Assembly: GCA_947630805.1 (NCBI GenBank)
Contig: CANRIV010000010.1
Span: 17,703-81,702 of the forward strand
DNA: 64,000 bases
Origin: an uncultured Lachnospiraceae bacterium
GTDB lineage: Bacteria; Bacillota; Clostridia; Lachnospirales; Lachnospiraceae
Reading direction: 5' to 3'
Shown: piece by piece, positions 1 through 10,196 of the stretch
How positions within the stretch are numbered: the first letter of the stretch is position 1
Layout of the letters: each line of letters opens with the position of its first letter
The notes under the pieces: generated by a model
Told to the model about the DNA's origin: nothing
The model's input: the letters and a program-made list of their open reading frames with translations, nothing else
Databases searched by the model: none
Program-made: the position numbers and the translations under genes

Positions 1-739
1 ACGTCAGCGGCGTCTTTAATTCATGAGAAACGTTTGCCGTAAAATCTCTGCGCATGTGATCCTGCCTCTCATGTTCTTCATTCAGTTTTTTCAAGTTTTC
101 TTCAATCTGATTATTCTGCTGATGAATCCTTTCTACCAACGGTTTTATCTCTTCATATACAGAAGACTGATCCGGCGCGCTTAAATTGATTGCATTAATT
201 GGTCTTGTTATCGCACGGGATACCCGGTAAGAAAGATAAGTAACAAAAACAGCAGCCAAAATCATAACCGACAACATCGGCATGAAAGCGTGCAGCATGA
301 TATTCCACATTGTTGAAGTGGTTTGCGAAATTCTAAGTACATTTCCATTGTCTAATAATACTGCTATATTGACAGCCTTTTGTGATATCGTATTGGAATA
401 TCTTTCCGAATATCCCTCTCCGTTTTGTCTGGCTTCTATCACTTCTTTTCTTTTGTTATGATTTTCCATTTCTCTTGTATTATTCTGATTGTCATAAAGC
501 ACTGTGCCATCGCGACCAATCAATGTAACTCTATGTTCTGACTTTAACGATTTTAAATAAGCCGCACCATTCAGATTTACGCCATTGGCCGCAGCTGACA
601 ATTCATTTCTTATTGATTCTATATTTTGCTTCGCATAACTTCTATATACGATTCCTGCAGTCAGAAAGGTGCTCAGCAATATCACAAGAATAGAAATAAA
701 AAACATATTTACAAATATGCGTCTGCTCATTTTTTTCAT
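1..739 (-). CDS. phoR: PhoR-like sensor histidine kinase, partial (C-terminus runs off window start)
   Basis: Minus-strand reading starts MKKMSRRIFVNMFF (TM), with second TM, HAMP-like segment and H-box ANVSHELKTPLT at the window edge; directly follows the response regulator stop. Confidence 0.85.
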   Translation of the reverse strand, partial: MKKMSRRIFVNMFFISILVILLSTFLTAGIVYRSYAKQNIESIRNELSAAANGVNLNGAAYLKSLKSEHRVTLIGRDGTVLYDNQNNTREMENHNKRKEVIEARQNGEGYSERYSNTISQKAVNIAVLLDNGNVLRISQTTSTMWNIMLHAFMPMLSVMILAAVFVTYLSYRVSRAITRPINAINLSAPDQSSVYEEIKPLVERIHQQNNQIEENLKKLNEEHERQDHMRRDFTANVSHELKTPLT

Positions 740-740
740 A

Positions 741-1415
741 TTAGTGATTCCCCTGAATTTTGTAACCAACTCCCCGAATTGTTTTAATAATGCTTCCAGC
801 TTCTTTCAATTTTTGCCGCAAAGTTCTGATATGTACATCGACTGTCCGGCTTTCTCCATCAAAGGAATATCCCCAGACTTTATTCAGGAGCTGATCTCTG
901 GTAAGTACAATTCCCCTGTTTTTTAATAAAAGACACAACATTTCAAATTCTTTTAATGTCAGGACAACTTCTTCATCATTTACTCTTACAATATGCCTGG
1001 TTGGACATACATACAAATTATCAATCGTATATTCTGTCTCTGTATTGGTATATTCTGCTCTCCGTAACAATGCCTTTACTCGTGCTACCATCTCCATCAT
1101 ACTAAACGGCTTTGAAATGTAATCATCCGCTCCACTTTCTAATCCTCTGATTTTATCATATTCGCTCGTTTTTGCTGTAGCCATAATAATCGGAAGTTTT
1201 TCTGTAAGAGGATTACTTCTTAATTTCTGCAGAATTTCAATTCCATTTTCCTCTGGAAGCATAACATCTAAAATCACAAGAGATGGGAGATTTTTTTTGA
1301 TTTTATTCCAGAACTCTGAAGGTTTTTCGAATCCTTCTGCCTCAATTCCTGTGCTATTTAACGTGTACACTACTAATTCTCGTATATTACTGTCATCTTC
1401 TACAAAATAAATCAT
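741..1415 (-). CDS. phoP: OmpR/PhoB-family response regulator
   Basis: Receiver domain (LVILDVMLPEENG, K in YISKPF) plus winged-helix C-terminus (RTVDVHIRTLRQKL...IKTIRGVGYKI); next to pst genes. Confidence 0.92.
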   Translation of the reverse strand: MIYFVEDDSNIRELVVYTLNSTGIEAEGFEKPSEFWNKIKKNLPSLVILDVMLPEENGIEILQKLRSNPLTEKLPIIMATAKTSEYDKIRGLESGADDYISKPFSMMEMVARVKALLRRAEYTNTETEYTIDNLYVCPTRHIVRVNDEEVVLTLKEFEMLCLLLKNRGIVLTRDQLLNKVWGYSFDGESRTVDVHIRTLRQKLKEAGSIIKTIRGVGYKIQGNH

Positions 1416-1566
1416 AAAACGCCTCCTTCTCCGCGATGATTCTTCCTATTTTTTCTAAAATTAATTTACCCCTGCCATGTAAATCCTATGTAAAACGAAC
1501 GTAAAAAGAATGTAAAATTTATTCCTTATAAGTGTTCTTCAGCTCATTTCCTTCTTTTGATCATTA

Positions 1567-2217
1567 TTATTTGTCTACATGTGCTCCCAAAATGGAATAT
1601 TCTACCCATCCGGCAATATTCGTAGCGTGATCTCCAATCCGTTCCAAATATTTTGCTATCATTAAAATATCAATAAATTCTTCACCGTCATCTGTCCCTT
1701 GGGCAATCATATGAATTGATTTTCTTTTAATATCATCAAAATAATTATCCACAATATCATCTGAGAGGATAACACTTTTTGCCATATCTAAATCATGATT
1801 TACAAAAGAATCAATACTTTTCGTAACCATTAATATCACTTCATTTGCCATATCGTTCAAGTGAAGCACATATTTCATTGTGCTGTCTGTAATATATCCG
1901 GCAAGTTCTACAATATCTGCAGCCTGATCTCCGATACGTTCCATATCAGATATCATTTTCAGTGCAGAGGAGATCGTTCTTAAATCTTTTGCTACCGGTT
2001 GCTGACGAAGCAGCAGTTTCATGCAGATTCCTTCAATTTCTCTTTCCTTTCTATCAATTTCGGAATCTGTCTCAAACACTTCCTGTTTTAAATCTTCATC
2101 CTCGCCATCCATTGTAAGCTTAATTGCCGCTGCGATTGCCTGCTCACAGAGTTTTCCCATTTTTATCATCTGCTCATTTAAATTATCCAACTGCTGATTA
2201 AATTTATTTCTCATATT
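1567..2217 (-). CDS. phoU: Phosphate transport regulator PhoU
   Basis: Two PhoU helical repeats (RDLRTISSALKMISDMERIGDQAADI; LMIAKYLERIGDHATNIAGW); start assigned at internal MRNKFNQQL, since the longer ORF would overlap pstB. Confidence 0.93.
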   Translation of the reverse strand, partial: NMRNKFNQQLDNLNEQMIKMGKLCEQAIAAAIKLTMDGEDEDLKQEVFETDSEIDRKEREIEGICMKLLLRQQPVAKDLRTISSALKMISDMERIGDQAADIVELAGYITDSTMKYVLHLNDMANEVILMVTKSIDSFVNHDLDMAKSVILSDDIVDNYFDDIKRKSIHMIAQGTDDGEEFIDILMIAKYLERIGDHATNIAGWVEYSILGAHVDK

Positions 2218-2218
2218 A

Positions 2219-2968
2219 TCATCCAAACCTTCCTGTAATATAATCTTCTGTTCTCTTATCCTTTGGCATTGAAAACAAGTCCTCTGTCTCTCCAAATTCT
2301 ATTACTTCTCCCAACAGAAAAAACGCTGTCTTATCAGAAATTCTTGCCGCCTGCTGCATATTATGTGTTACCATGATTACTGTATAATCTTTTTTCAGTT
2401 CGGTTGCCAAATCTTCAATTTTAGAAGTCGATATCGGATCCAAAGCAGATGTCGGTTCATCCATTAATAAGACTTCCGGATTTACTGCCAATGCTCTGGC
2501 AATACAAAGTCTCTGCTGCTGTCCGCCGGACATTGCCAGTGCACTCTTCTTTAGGGAATCCTTTGTCTCTTCCCAGATTGCTGCCTGTTTTAATGTTTTC
2601 TCCACAATTTCATCCAATTTGCTTCTAGAATGGATTCCATGTGTTCTTGGACCATAAGCAATATTGTCATAAATACTCATTGGAAACAGATTCGGTTTTT
2701 GAAAAACCATTCCCACACGTTTTCTCAAGTGGTTGACGTCCATATCCTTGTAGATATCAACTCCATCCAGAGATATGCTCCCCTCAATTTTGCACTCAGG
2801 AATTAAATCATTCATTCTGTTCAAAGATTTCAGAACGGTAGATTTCCCACAACCGGAAGGACCGATAAATGCTGTTATCTCATTGGGTGGGATACATAAA
2901 TTTACATTTTTTATTGCATGAAAATCTCCATAATGAAGTTCCATGTTCTGTATATCAAATTTTCCCAT
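2219..2968 (-). CDS. pstB: Phosphate ABC transporter ATP-binding protein
   Basis: Walker A GPSGCGKS, signature MSGGQQQRL, Walker [14 protein letters not shown]; between pstA and phoU. Confidence 0.96.
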   Translation of the reverse strand: MGKFDIQNMELHYGDFHAIKNVNLCIPPNEITAFIGPSGCGKSTVLKSLNRMNDLIPECKIEGSISLDGVDIYKDMDVNHLRKRVGMVFQKPNLFPMSIYDNIAYGPRTHGIHSRSKLDEIVEKTLKQAAIWEETKDSLKKSALAMSGGQQQRLCIARALAVNPEVLLMDEPTSALDPISTSKIEDLATELKKDYTVIMVTHNMQQAARISDKTAFFLLGEVIEFGETEDLFSMPKDKRTEDYITGRFG

Positions 2969-3820
2969 TTAATTTTCCTTTCCTACTTTTTTTGCCGCCA
3001 TACCCGACAACCAGTTAATTATCAGTACAATGACAAGCAATATCACTGCCGTGGCATATGCCTGATGGGTATATAATCCCTCAGACAACAGGCAATACAT
3101 ATGCACTGCCAGAGTTCTGGTGGAATCAAATAATCCCTTTGGTACTGCCGCAACAGAGCCTGCCGTAAAAATTAATGCTGCACTTTCTCCCACAATCCTG
3201 CCAATAGAAAGAATGACACCTGCCAGAATCCCGGGAACTGCTGCAGGAAGTACAATGATAAAAATTGTCCGAAGTTTTCCGGCTCCTAATCCGTAACTTC
3301 CTTCCCGGAATGTATCTGGCACAGAAATCAGCGCCTCTTCTGTTGTCCGGATAATTGTCGGTAATACCATCATTGCAAGTGTCAATATTCCGGCCAGAAG
3401 GGAATATCCCCAATGAAATGTCAATACAAATGCAAGAAATCCAAAGAGTCCGAATACAATCGAAGGAATTCCTGCCAGAGTTTCTGTGGTTACCCGAATT
3501 ACTTTGACGAGTTTCGAGCCCCTTTTCGCATACTCCACCAGATAAATTGCCGCTGCAATTCCTACAGGCACTGCAATCAATAGAGTAAGAAAAACAACAA
3601 TAATTGTATTAATGATTGCTGGCAGCATAGAAACATTATCAGCATTGTAAGTCCATTCAAATAACTGTCCATTGATATAAGGAATCCCATTCATTAAAAT
3701 ATATATTATCAAATACAACATAGAAGAAACTGTAAACAATGCAGACAGCATAATCAGCAAAAAGCATATGAAGGATCCGGGTTTTCTGCAATATTCTTTG
3801 ACTTTTCTTATTCCGTTCAA
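2969..3820 (-). CDS. pstA: Phosphate ABC transporter permease PstA
   Basis: Multi-TM permease with EAA loop (EGSYGLGAGKLRTIFIIVLPAAVPGILAGVIL). Confidence 0.95.
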   Translation of the reverse strand: MNGIRKVKEYCRKPGSFICFLLIMLSALFTVSSMLYLIIYILMNGIPYINGQLFEWTYNADNVSMLPAIINTIIVVFLTLLIAVPVGIAAAIYLVEYAKRGSKLVKVIRVTTETLAGIPSIVFGLFGFLAFVLTFHWGYSLLAGILTLAMMVLPTIIRTTEEALISVPDTFREGSYGLGAGKLRTIFIIVLPAAVPGILAGVILSIGRIVGESAALIFTAGSVAAVPKGLFDSTRTLAVHMYCLLSEGLYTHQAYATAVILLVIVLIINWLSGMAAKKVGKEN

Positions 3821-3822
3821 CG

Positions 3823-4677
3823 CTATGCCTCCTTCTTTTTATTCAGTATTGAAAAACAAACATTTATCAGTAAGACAAAAACAAACAGCACAACAGCCGT
3901 AGCAATCAGGCAACGCCTGTGCAGACCTGTAGCATATGCCATTTCCAACACAATATTTGAAGTCAACGTACGTGTTCCGCTTAAAATATTTTCAGGAATA
4001 ACCGGCTGGTTTCCCGCTACCATTACCACTGCCATAGTTTCTCCGATAGCCCTCCCCATTCCTAAAATAATTCCTGCCAGAACACCAGATTTTGCTGCCG
4101 GAATGATTGTCTTAAAAATACTTCTTTCTTTTGTGGCGCCCAGTGCCAAGGCTCCTTCAAAATAACTTTGGGGGACAGCACGAATTGCAGATTCTGCGGT
4201 ATTTATTATTGTAGGAAGAATCATCATCCCAAGAAGAATTGACGCTGCCAGAATTCCTTTTCCACTGCTGCCAAACATATCTGAAATGGCAGGAATAATT
4301 ACTACAAGACCAAAGAATCCATAAATAATTGAAGGAATTCCTGCCATCAGGTTTACCATAGGTTTCATCACTGCATATAATTTTTTAGGGCAATATTTTG
4401 CCAGAAATACCGCCATAAGGAGTCCGATAGGTACTCCAACAATCATAGCGCCTGCTGTCACGTAAATACTTCCTATAATCATAGGACCAATTCCATAAAT
4501 ATCCTGGTTAGGTCTCCATACTGTTCCGAAAAGAAATTTTATCGGCCCGATTTCTCTGATTGCAGGTACTCCGTTTGCAAACATAAACAGACAAATCATT
4601 ATCACAGATGCAATCGAAATACATGCGCATATCAGAAATATTGCTTTCATGAAAACTTCTTTTATTGTTTTATCCAA
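3823..4677 (-). CDS. pstC: Phosphate ABC transporter permease PstC
   Basis: Multi-TM permease, EGALALGATKERSIFKTIIPAAKSGVLAGI; operon position. Confidence 0.95.
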   Translation of the reverse strand: MDKTIKEVFMKAIFLICACISIASVIMICLFMFANGVPAIREIGPIKFLFGTVWRPNQDIYGIGPMIIGSIYVTAGAMIVGVPIGLLMAVFLAKYCPKKLYAVMKPMVNLMAGIPSIIYGFFGLVVIIPAISDMFGSSGKGILAASILLGMMILPTIINTAESAIRAVPQSYFEGALALGATKERSIFKTIIPAAKSGVLAGIILGMGRAIGETMAVVMVAGNQPVIPENILSGTRTLTSNIVLEMAYATGLHRRCLIATAVVLFVFVLLINVCFSILNKKKEA

Positions 4678-4754
4678 CGGTTTTCACTCCTTTATTTTCT
4701 CAATAAGGAAAAGGAAGGGCTACCGCAGACAGCGTGTAACCCCCTCTTTCTTTT

Positions 4755-5636
4755 TTACTTTTCAATATCTTCCCAGTTTACTGTGTCGCCTATATAGATA
4801 TTCTTTATCTGTTCACTTGTCATTTCTGAAATCTGATTTTCTTTGTTGACAATGACCGCAATACCATCTAAGGCAATCTGTTTTGCCGTAAGCTTTGCTG
4901 CTTCCTCATCTTTTAATTCTCTGGAAGACATTCCAATTTCTACTGCCCCTTCTATCGCTGACTGGATTCCCGCAGAGGATCCTGATTCCTGAATTTCAAT
5001 TACCACATTCGGATTTTGTTTCTTATATTCATCCGCCAGCACATTCATAAGAGGAGCTACAGAAGTAGATCCTGCCAAGGTAATTTTTCCCTTTTTTCCG
5101 CTGCCGGAATAAGATCCTTCCGGTGTCAAGTCAATGTATCCTTCTTGAGCAACAATTTCCTGTCCCTGCTCACTCATAATATAGCTGATAAAGTCCTGAT
5201 CTAATTCTGTCAGTTCGCCTTCCTTATAAGCAATATTAAACGGTCTTGACACTTTATATGTATTATTTTTTACGTTTTCTGCCGTTGCCTCAACGCCGTC
5301 TACCTTTACTGCTTTTACATCTTCCGAGAGAGAGCCCAAGGATACATAACCGATTGCGCTTTTATTCTGTGCTACTGTCTGAAGCATTACCGATGTGCTG
5401 TTTGTAATTTCAGCAGTCTGTATGGTAATATCATTTTCCTGATCATCCACTACACCCATCAGCTCCGCAAAAGCACTCCGGGTCCCTGACCCGTCTTCTC
5501 TGGAAATAACAGATATCGCCCCGGAAACTTCTTTACTATCTTGTGCGCTTTCCGTATCTGAGTTGCTGCTGCATCCGGTAAATGCAAGGGTTGTAAGAAC
5601 TATAGCGGCAGTTACTGCCAATAATTTTTTTCTCAT
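4755..5636 (-). CDS. pstS: Phosphate-binding lipoprotein PstS
   Basis: Lipobox LAFTGCSS; phosphate-binding motifs SREDGSGTRSAF and AGSTSVAPLM; start placed at MRKKLLAV behind a GGAG RBS. Confidence 0.94.
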   Translation of the reverse strand: MRKKLLAVTAAIVLTTLAFTGCSSNSDTESAQDSKEVSGAISVISREDGSGTRSAFAELMGVVDDQENDITIQTAEITNSTSVMLQTVAQNKSAIGYVSLGSLSEDVKAVKVDGVEATAENVKNNTYKVSRPFNIAYKEGELTELDQDFISYIMSEQGQEIVAQEGYIDLTPEGSYSGSGKKGKITLAGSTSVAPLMNVLADEYKKQNPNVVIEIQESGSSAGIQSAIEGAVEIGMSSRELKDEEAAKLTAKQIALDGIAVIVNKENQISEMTSEQIKNIYIGDTVNWEDIEK

Positions 5637-5742
5637 ATTGCTTTCTCCTTTTTTCATGTACATTATTCTTTTTTTGATGGATATATCATCCAATCATGCC
5701 TTGATTCTAAAAAACTTATGTTAAATTCAATATCTTACTTTT

Positions 5743-5770
5743 TTTAAATCTATATTAAATTTTTTATAAA
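5743..5770 (-). promoter_or_regulatory. Candidate Pho-box-like direct repeats upstream of pstS
   Basis: On the minus strand TTTATA, TTTAAT and TTTAAA hexamers recur with exact 11-nt spacing, resembling TT(A/T/C)A(C/T)A PhoP sites. Confidence 0.4.
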
Positions 5771-5800
5771 ATTAAAATCCTAAAGAATTTTTTACAACAT

Positions 5801-5840
5801 AAAAAACAGCTGTGGATATTGTTCCACAACTGTTTTTTTA
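5801..5840 (-). terminator. Rho-independent terminator-like hairpin
   Basis: AAAAAACAG-TGTGGA/TCCACA-CTGTTTTTTT inverted repeat after acyltransferase gene. Confidence 0.75.
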
Positions 5841-5917
5841 ATTTATCATTATTATTTCTGTCAATCAGAAAACCATATCAAGATATCACTTCAAAATTTT
5901 TTATTCGTATGCTTTCA

Positions 5918-7015
5918 TTAATCAAACTTGGAAAGAAAAACAATCTGCCTGCCGAAAAATGTCCCTGCTTTTTCATAAATCCAATCACATACCCTATGGC
6001 TCAATCTCTGGATTGTGTTTTTATAAATAAATGCTCCCAAAACACTGACAAGGAATAACAGACAGGTCATCAGTAAAACTGCCATCAGCACATTACCACC
6101 GGCATATCTTTGGTAAAGAAATGTAAATATACCGGGCGCCACAAGCGTTTTTCCCAACTCATTCCAGTGTATGATATAAATAAGCATTGACATACTGGAA
6201 ATATAATTTATGACGCCACTAATATGCTTCCATTTTTCTGCAAGATGAAACAGGGAAAGAACGCCAAGAAAAATAAATGGATTAATAATATCATTGAATC
6301 TGTCACTGAAATGTTCAAATGTCCCATTTCCCATAAAAATACCATGGATTACAACAATCATAACTGTCATGCTGAGGGTGGAAGCCAATAAGAGAATAAC
6401 ATTCCACCGCACAGACTGCACAAGTTTTTTTAAATATAATTTAACATACGCAATAAAGAAATAAATACAGATAAAACCTATCAGTTTATTGTAATAAATT
6501 CCTACGGGATATAAGATAGCCACCGCACAATATAAGACAAGCAATATGTCCACCACCAGCAGCTGCTCTTTTTTTAATCGGTAAACGATAATATTTAACA
6601 GCGGATGTATCATAAAAAATAAAATATAGCATCCGATATACCAATTATACCCGAATATTAATGGAAAAAATTGTTTCAGTATTTCTGCCGGGGAAATCGA
6701 ATATCCGCACAATAAAAATATTACAAGATAAATAATAGAAACCAGAGAACAATCTACTGCCAGGGAAACAATTTTACGAAAAGATACCTTTTTATCATTT
6801 ACCAGAAACCAGGCTGAACTGATTAAAAAAACAACATTTCCAATAGTGCCTGCATACTGCATAAATGCCCTGATAAAACTTTGAAAGCCAAAACTATAAG
6901 AGTTTGTCACATTCGTTACCTGACCAAGCCAGTTGGCATGATGAGACACAATACAAATAATTGCAAAAATCTTCAATAATTCGATTCCTGAATTTCTATT
7001 CTTTATTCTTTCCAT
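5918..7015 (-). CDS. Membrane acyltransferase, acyltransferase-3 family
   Basis: ~10 TM segments, N-terminal GIELLKIFAIICIVSHH typical of Acyl_transf_3. Confidence 0.82.
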   Translation of the reverse strand: MERIKNRNSGIELLKIFAIICIVSHHANWLGQVTNVTNSYSFGFQSFIRAFMQYAGTIGNVVFLISSAWFLVNDKKVSFRKIVSLAVDCSLVSIIYLVIFLLCGYSISPAEILKQFFPLIFGYNWYIGCYILFFMIHPLLNIIVYRLKKEQLLVVDILLVLYCAVAILYPVGIYYNKLIGFICIYFFIAYVKLYLKKLVQSVRWNVILLLASTLSMTVMIVVIHGIFMGNGTFEHFSDRFNDIINPFIFLGVLSLFHLAEKWKHISGVINYISSMSMLIYIIHWNELGKTLVAPGIFTFLYQRYAGGNVLMAVLLMTCLLFLVSVLGAFIYKNTIQRLSHRVCDWIYEKAGTFFGRQIVFLSKFD

Positions 7016-7163
7016 TTTTAGTCCTCATAATATACCGTATTTTTATTATTTTAACTTCTGTATCTCATGTATGCATTACATAATGTATAAATTATATTAT
7101 GCGCAAGTCAATTATGCAAGCATGAGTTTTAAGATATAATATGATATGTAGAAAGGATTTTTT

Positions 7164-7361
7164 ATGGTACGTTTACGGATTTTAGAAATATTAAAAGAAC
7201 AAAATCACACAAAATATTGGTTATACAAACAGCTTGATTTAAGTTATCAGAATTTTAATCGTATGGTTATGAATCAGACTTCTTCTATCCATTTTGAAAA
7301 TCTGGATAAGTTGAGCAAAATATTGAATTGCCCCGTCGGAGATTTATTTGAAAAAAAGTAA
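7164..7361 (+). CDS. Small Xre/Cro-CI-type HTH regulator
   Basis: 65 aa HTH: KYWLYKQLDLSYQNFNRMVMNQTSSIHFENLDKLSKILNCPVGDLFE; GAAAGGA RBS. Confidence 0.8.
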   Translation: MVRLRILEILKEQNHTKYWLYKQLDLSYQNFNRMVMNQTSSIHFENLDKLSKILNCPVGDLFEKK

Positions 7362-7410
7362 AACCTGTATTTCATGCAAAATACTGCATAGAAATACAGG
7401 TTTTATTTTA
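7360..7410 (+). terminator. Rho-independent terminator
   Basis: AAAACCTGTATTTC ... GAAATACAGGTTTTATTTTATT perfect stem followed by T-rich run. Confidence 0.85.
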
Positions 7411-7432
7411 TTGTTTTATGTTATTTTTATCA

Positions 7433-8374
7433 TCACTGGCGAATCAGTTCGTACTCTCCTTCTGGAGGATACTGTTGAAAATACCGCTCTACCTGAGACC
7501 CGGACTTATAATAAATTTTCATACCGTTCAGTCCTTCTTCCGTATCCAGTATTCCTTCCTGAATATTCGCTATGCTGTCCGGAAAATATATTTCTTTAAT
7601 GCTACTGTCTCCAAATGCCCATTTTCCGATTTCTTCGATTCCCTGTTCCAAAACAACCGTATGAACTGTGGAAAAGGAAAATGCACCGGTGTCAATTTTT
7701 TTCACTGTGGCAGGAATCGTTATTTTCTGTGTTCCAACAGCTCTGCCATAATCGGCTGACATTGCATTTTCCGCAATTTCTTCCACTTCCGGTGGAAGAG
7801 TAATCTCTTTTGCATTTCCATTGTATGCCAGTAATACGCCGTTTCCATCTATAGCAAAACCATTTTCATCAAACATTCCGGATTTCTCATAATACTCATT
7901 CGTGGAGCAGTTATCTTCCACCTGGTCGGCGGCTTCCATATCATTATCAAAATAATAAATTTTCCGATCTTTTTCTTTAATATAAAAATACTTTCTAAAC
8001 TCATAGAGAGATGGATCTCCCTCTATGGCATCCTGAAACAATTTTTCTTCATCTACATAATTCATAGAGTAGATTTTATTATCCATCCTCAAAACATGAT
8101 TGCCGATTTCATAAGTACCCTCTTTTATCTTTTTTCCTGAAACATCCTCCTCTTTGTAGGTACCTTTCTTTGTAACTGTCACTACCGTAATAGTATCGAC
8201 ATCTACTTTATACCATTTTCCCTCTAAAGAAATTGTCTTATATGCGCCTTTGTCTGTAAACGCATCTCTACGTCTGCACTTAACATAAGTAAACATAGAG
8301 AGTATTAATAAAATTAACAGCGCATCTCGTATCAATATTTTTTTAATGGATAGTTTTCTTTTTGTTTCACTCAT
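7433..8374 (-). CDS. Membrane-anchored BspA-type leucine-rich repeat protein
   Basis: N-terminal TM; LRR_5-like repeats (ITLPPEVEEIAENAM..., ITIPATVKKIDTGAFS, IEEIGKWAFGDSSIKEIYFPDSI). Confidence 0.65.
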   Translation of the reverse strand: MSETKRKLSIKKILIRDALLILLILSMFTYVKCRRRDAFTDKGAYKTISLEGKWYKVDVDTITVVTVTKKGTYKEEDVSGKKIKEGTYEIGNHVLRMDNKIYSMNYVDEEKLFQDAIEGDPSLYEFRKYFYIKEKDRKIYYFDNDMEAADQVEDNCSTNEYYEKSGMFDENGFAIDGNGVLLAYNGNAKEITLPPEVEEIAENAMSADYGRAVGTQKITIPATVKKIDTGAFSFSTVHTVVLEQGIEEIGKWAFGDSSIKEIYFPDSIANIQEGILDTEEGLNGMKIYYKSGSQVERYFQQYPPEGEYELIRQ

Positions 8375-8375
8375 T

Positions 8376-10139
8376 TTATCTTTTTATCCTTAAAGTCTTT
8401 ACTTTTGACCATTTTCCGTAGATTTTTTTTCCTGAATCTTTCCGAAAGGCTCTGACTTTAATATAGTATTTTCTGTTCTTTTTCAATTTTTTAATTGTAT
8501 AAGAAATTTTTTTGCTGTATCTGGTCTTTGTTTTCTTTGCCTTAAATTTTTTTGTAGTAGAATATTTAATTTGATATTTCTGTGCGTTTGCAATTTTCTT
8601 ATACTTAATCTTTACTTTATAGTATTTTGCTTTGGTTTTCTTTGCTTTCCCAACCGATGTAATCTTCGATTTTCCCAGTTTGGTATCCTTCTGGGATTTT
8701 GTAGTTTCCTGCTGGAATGTAATCTGCTCACTTACACCTTTTTTCCCGTCTCTGTTCAGATAAGACGCGTCCGCCATGTACTCATTATTGACAAAATCCA
8801 CCGCAAGATATACTGTGGCATTTTTATATTTTACTGCCACCATTCCCTCGGATTTGACACCATTGTTCTCATCTCTGTTCTTGGCGTTTTCTTCGATTGT
8901 TCTTGGAGCGCCGACACTGGAAACATGAATCAGCGTAGCTCCCGTCTGTTTTGTATTAATATTTCCTATATTCAGATTTGGATTATATTTCTGTTGTCCA
9001 TAAGACCAGTGCGAATGTCCGCTAAACATAGTTACATTTGAATATTTGTTCAGTAATGCCCGGAATCTTGCTTCATCCTTATTACCAAAATAATAAGTTA
9101 AATCATAAGTGTAACCACCCGGATTTTTCAAGTTTCCCACTGCTTTCGTCACATCTCCGTTTTCGGAAGCAAAATATGTATGGAAAAACAGATATACATT
9201 CTTGTCTGCATATGCTGCCAGATTTGTCTCCAGCCAATTCAACTGGTCCATCGTCACAAGATAAGCATTTTTTCGATATACTGCGCTGGTCTGACTGAAA
9301 AATATAAAAATATCTCCATTTTTCTCATAAACAAAATCTACACCTGTATCGCTGTTTATATTTTTAACATGGGAATCTGTCTTATTTTTTGTATTGACTA
9401 ATTTAGCAAAATTGGCAATATTTTTTCCTGCATCCCCACTCCAATAAACATCATGATTTCCCATACAGGTATATACCGTCATATTCGGATATTGATTGAT
9501 GGCATTGTTAAATTTAGTATATGCTGATGTCTCTGCCGCATTACTCAAATCACCGGTCAACCCTACAAAATCAATGCCTCTGTCATTCATAAATTTCAAA
9601 GCCCGGTTAAATGCAGGTACAGAATCATCGGAAGAGTAATCCGCATAACGGTTAAAATGCACATCGCTCATCAGTCCAAACTGATAAAGTGCCTCTTCTT
9701 CATGAAACTGTTTTTCTTGCGGTATATCATAAGAGGCAACTTTTTCTGCCCCGGAATTATAAACCAACAGTTCTCTGGCTCCCTCCGGTATTACCGTATA
9801 AGAAGATACAACCGAATATTCTGCTGTCAGATTCTGAGAAGTGGTTGACACCTGTCCCAGTTTTGAAAATCCAATTCCATTATATTGCAGTTTGTTTCCC
9901 TTTTCGTCTCCCCAATAAAAAGTATATGTTCCCGGCTTATTTGACGTAAACTGAATTGTTCCGTCAGCATTCCCGGCATTGCTGTTTGCAAAGTAATACT
10001 GTACAGTGTTTGCATTACTTTCTCCGTGCACACTGTCTGATGCCGGAAGAATTGCCACAGTCATAATTACCGCCAGCATCAGTGCTAATCTGTTCATTAT
10101 CTTTCTCTTCATAAATTCTCCCATCTGTCTTTCCATCAC
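8376..10139 (-). CDS. Secreted metallophosphoesterase with Lys-rich Fn3-like C-terminus
   Basis: Signal peptide; calcineurin-like motifs GLMSDVHFN, GLTGDLSN, MGNHDVYW, FSGHSHWS; C-terminal Lys-rich Fn3-type repeat. Confidence 0.82.
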   Translation of the reverse strand: MMERQMGEFMKRKIMNRLALMLAVIMTVAILPASDSVHGESNANTVQYYFANSNAGNADGTIQFTSNKPGTYTFYWGDEKGNKLQYNGIGFSKLGQVSTTSQNLTAEYSVVSSYTVIPEGARELLVYNSGAEKVASYDIPQEKQFHEEEALYQFGLMSDVHFNRYADYSSDDSVPAFNRALKFMNDRGIDFVGLTGDLSNAAETSAYTKFNNAINQYPNMTVYTCMGNHDVYWSGDAGKNIANFAKLVNTKNKTDSHVKNINSDTGVDFVYEKNGDIFIFFSQTSAVYRKNAYLVTMDQLNWLETNLAAYADKNVYLFFHTYFASENGDVTKAVGNLKNPGGYTYDLTYYFGNKDEARFRALLNKYSNVTMFSGHSHWSYGQQKYNPNLNIGNINTKQTGATLIHVSSVGAPRTIEENAKNRDENNGVKSEGMVAVKYKNATVYLAVDFVNNEYMADASYLNRDGKKGVSEQITFQQETTKSQKDTKLGKSKITSVGKAKKTKAKYYKVKIKYKKIANAQKYQIKYSTTKKFKAKKTKTRYSKKISYTIKKLKKNRKYYIKVRAFRKDSGKKIYGKWSKVKTLRIKR

Positions 10140-10196
10140 TGCTACATCTTTACCACATTATATATGCTATCGATATCCTGGGTATTCCCAGTTATT

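Noticed and set aside
3126-3413. 95-aa minus ORF in another frame of pstA
   Set aside because: Alternate frame of a conserved permease; no independent support
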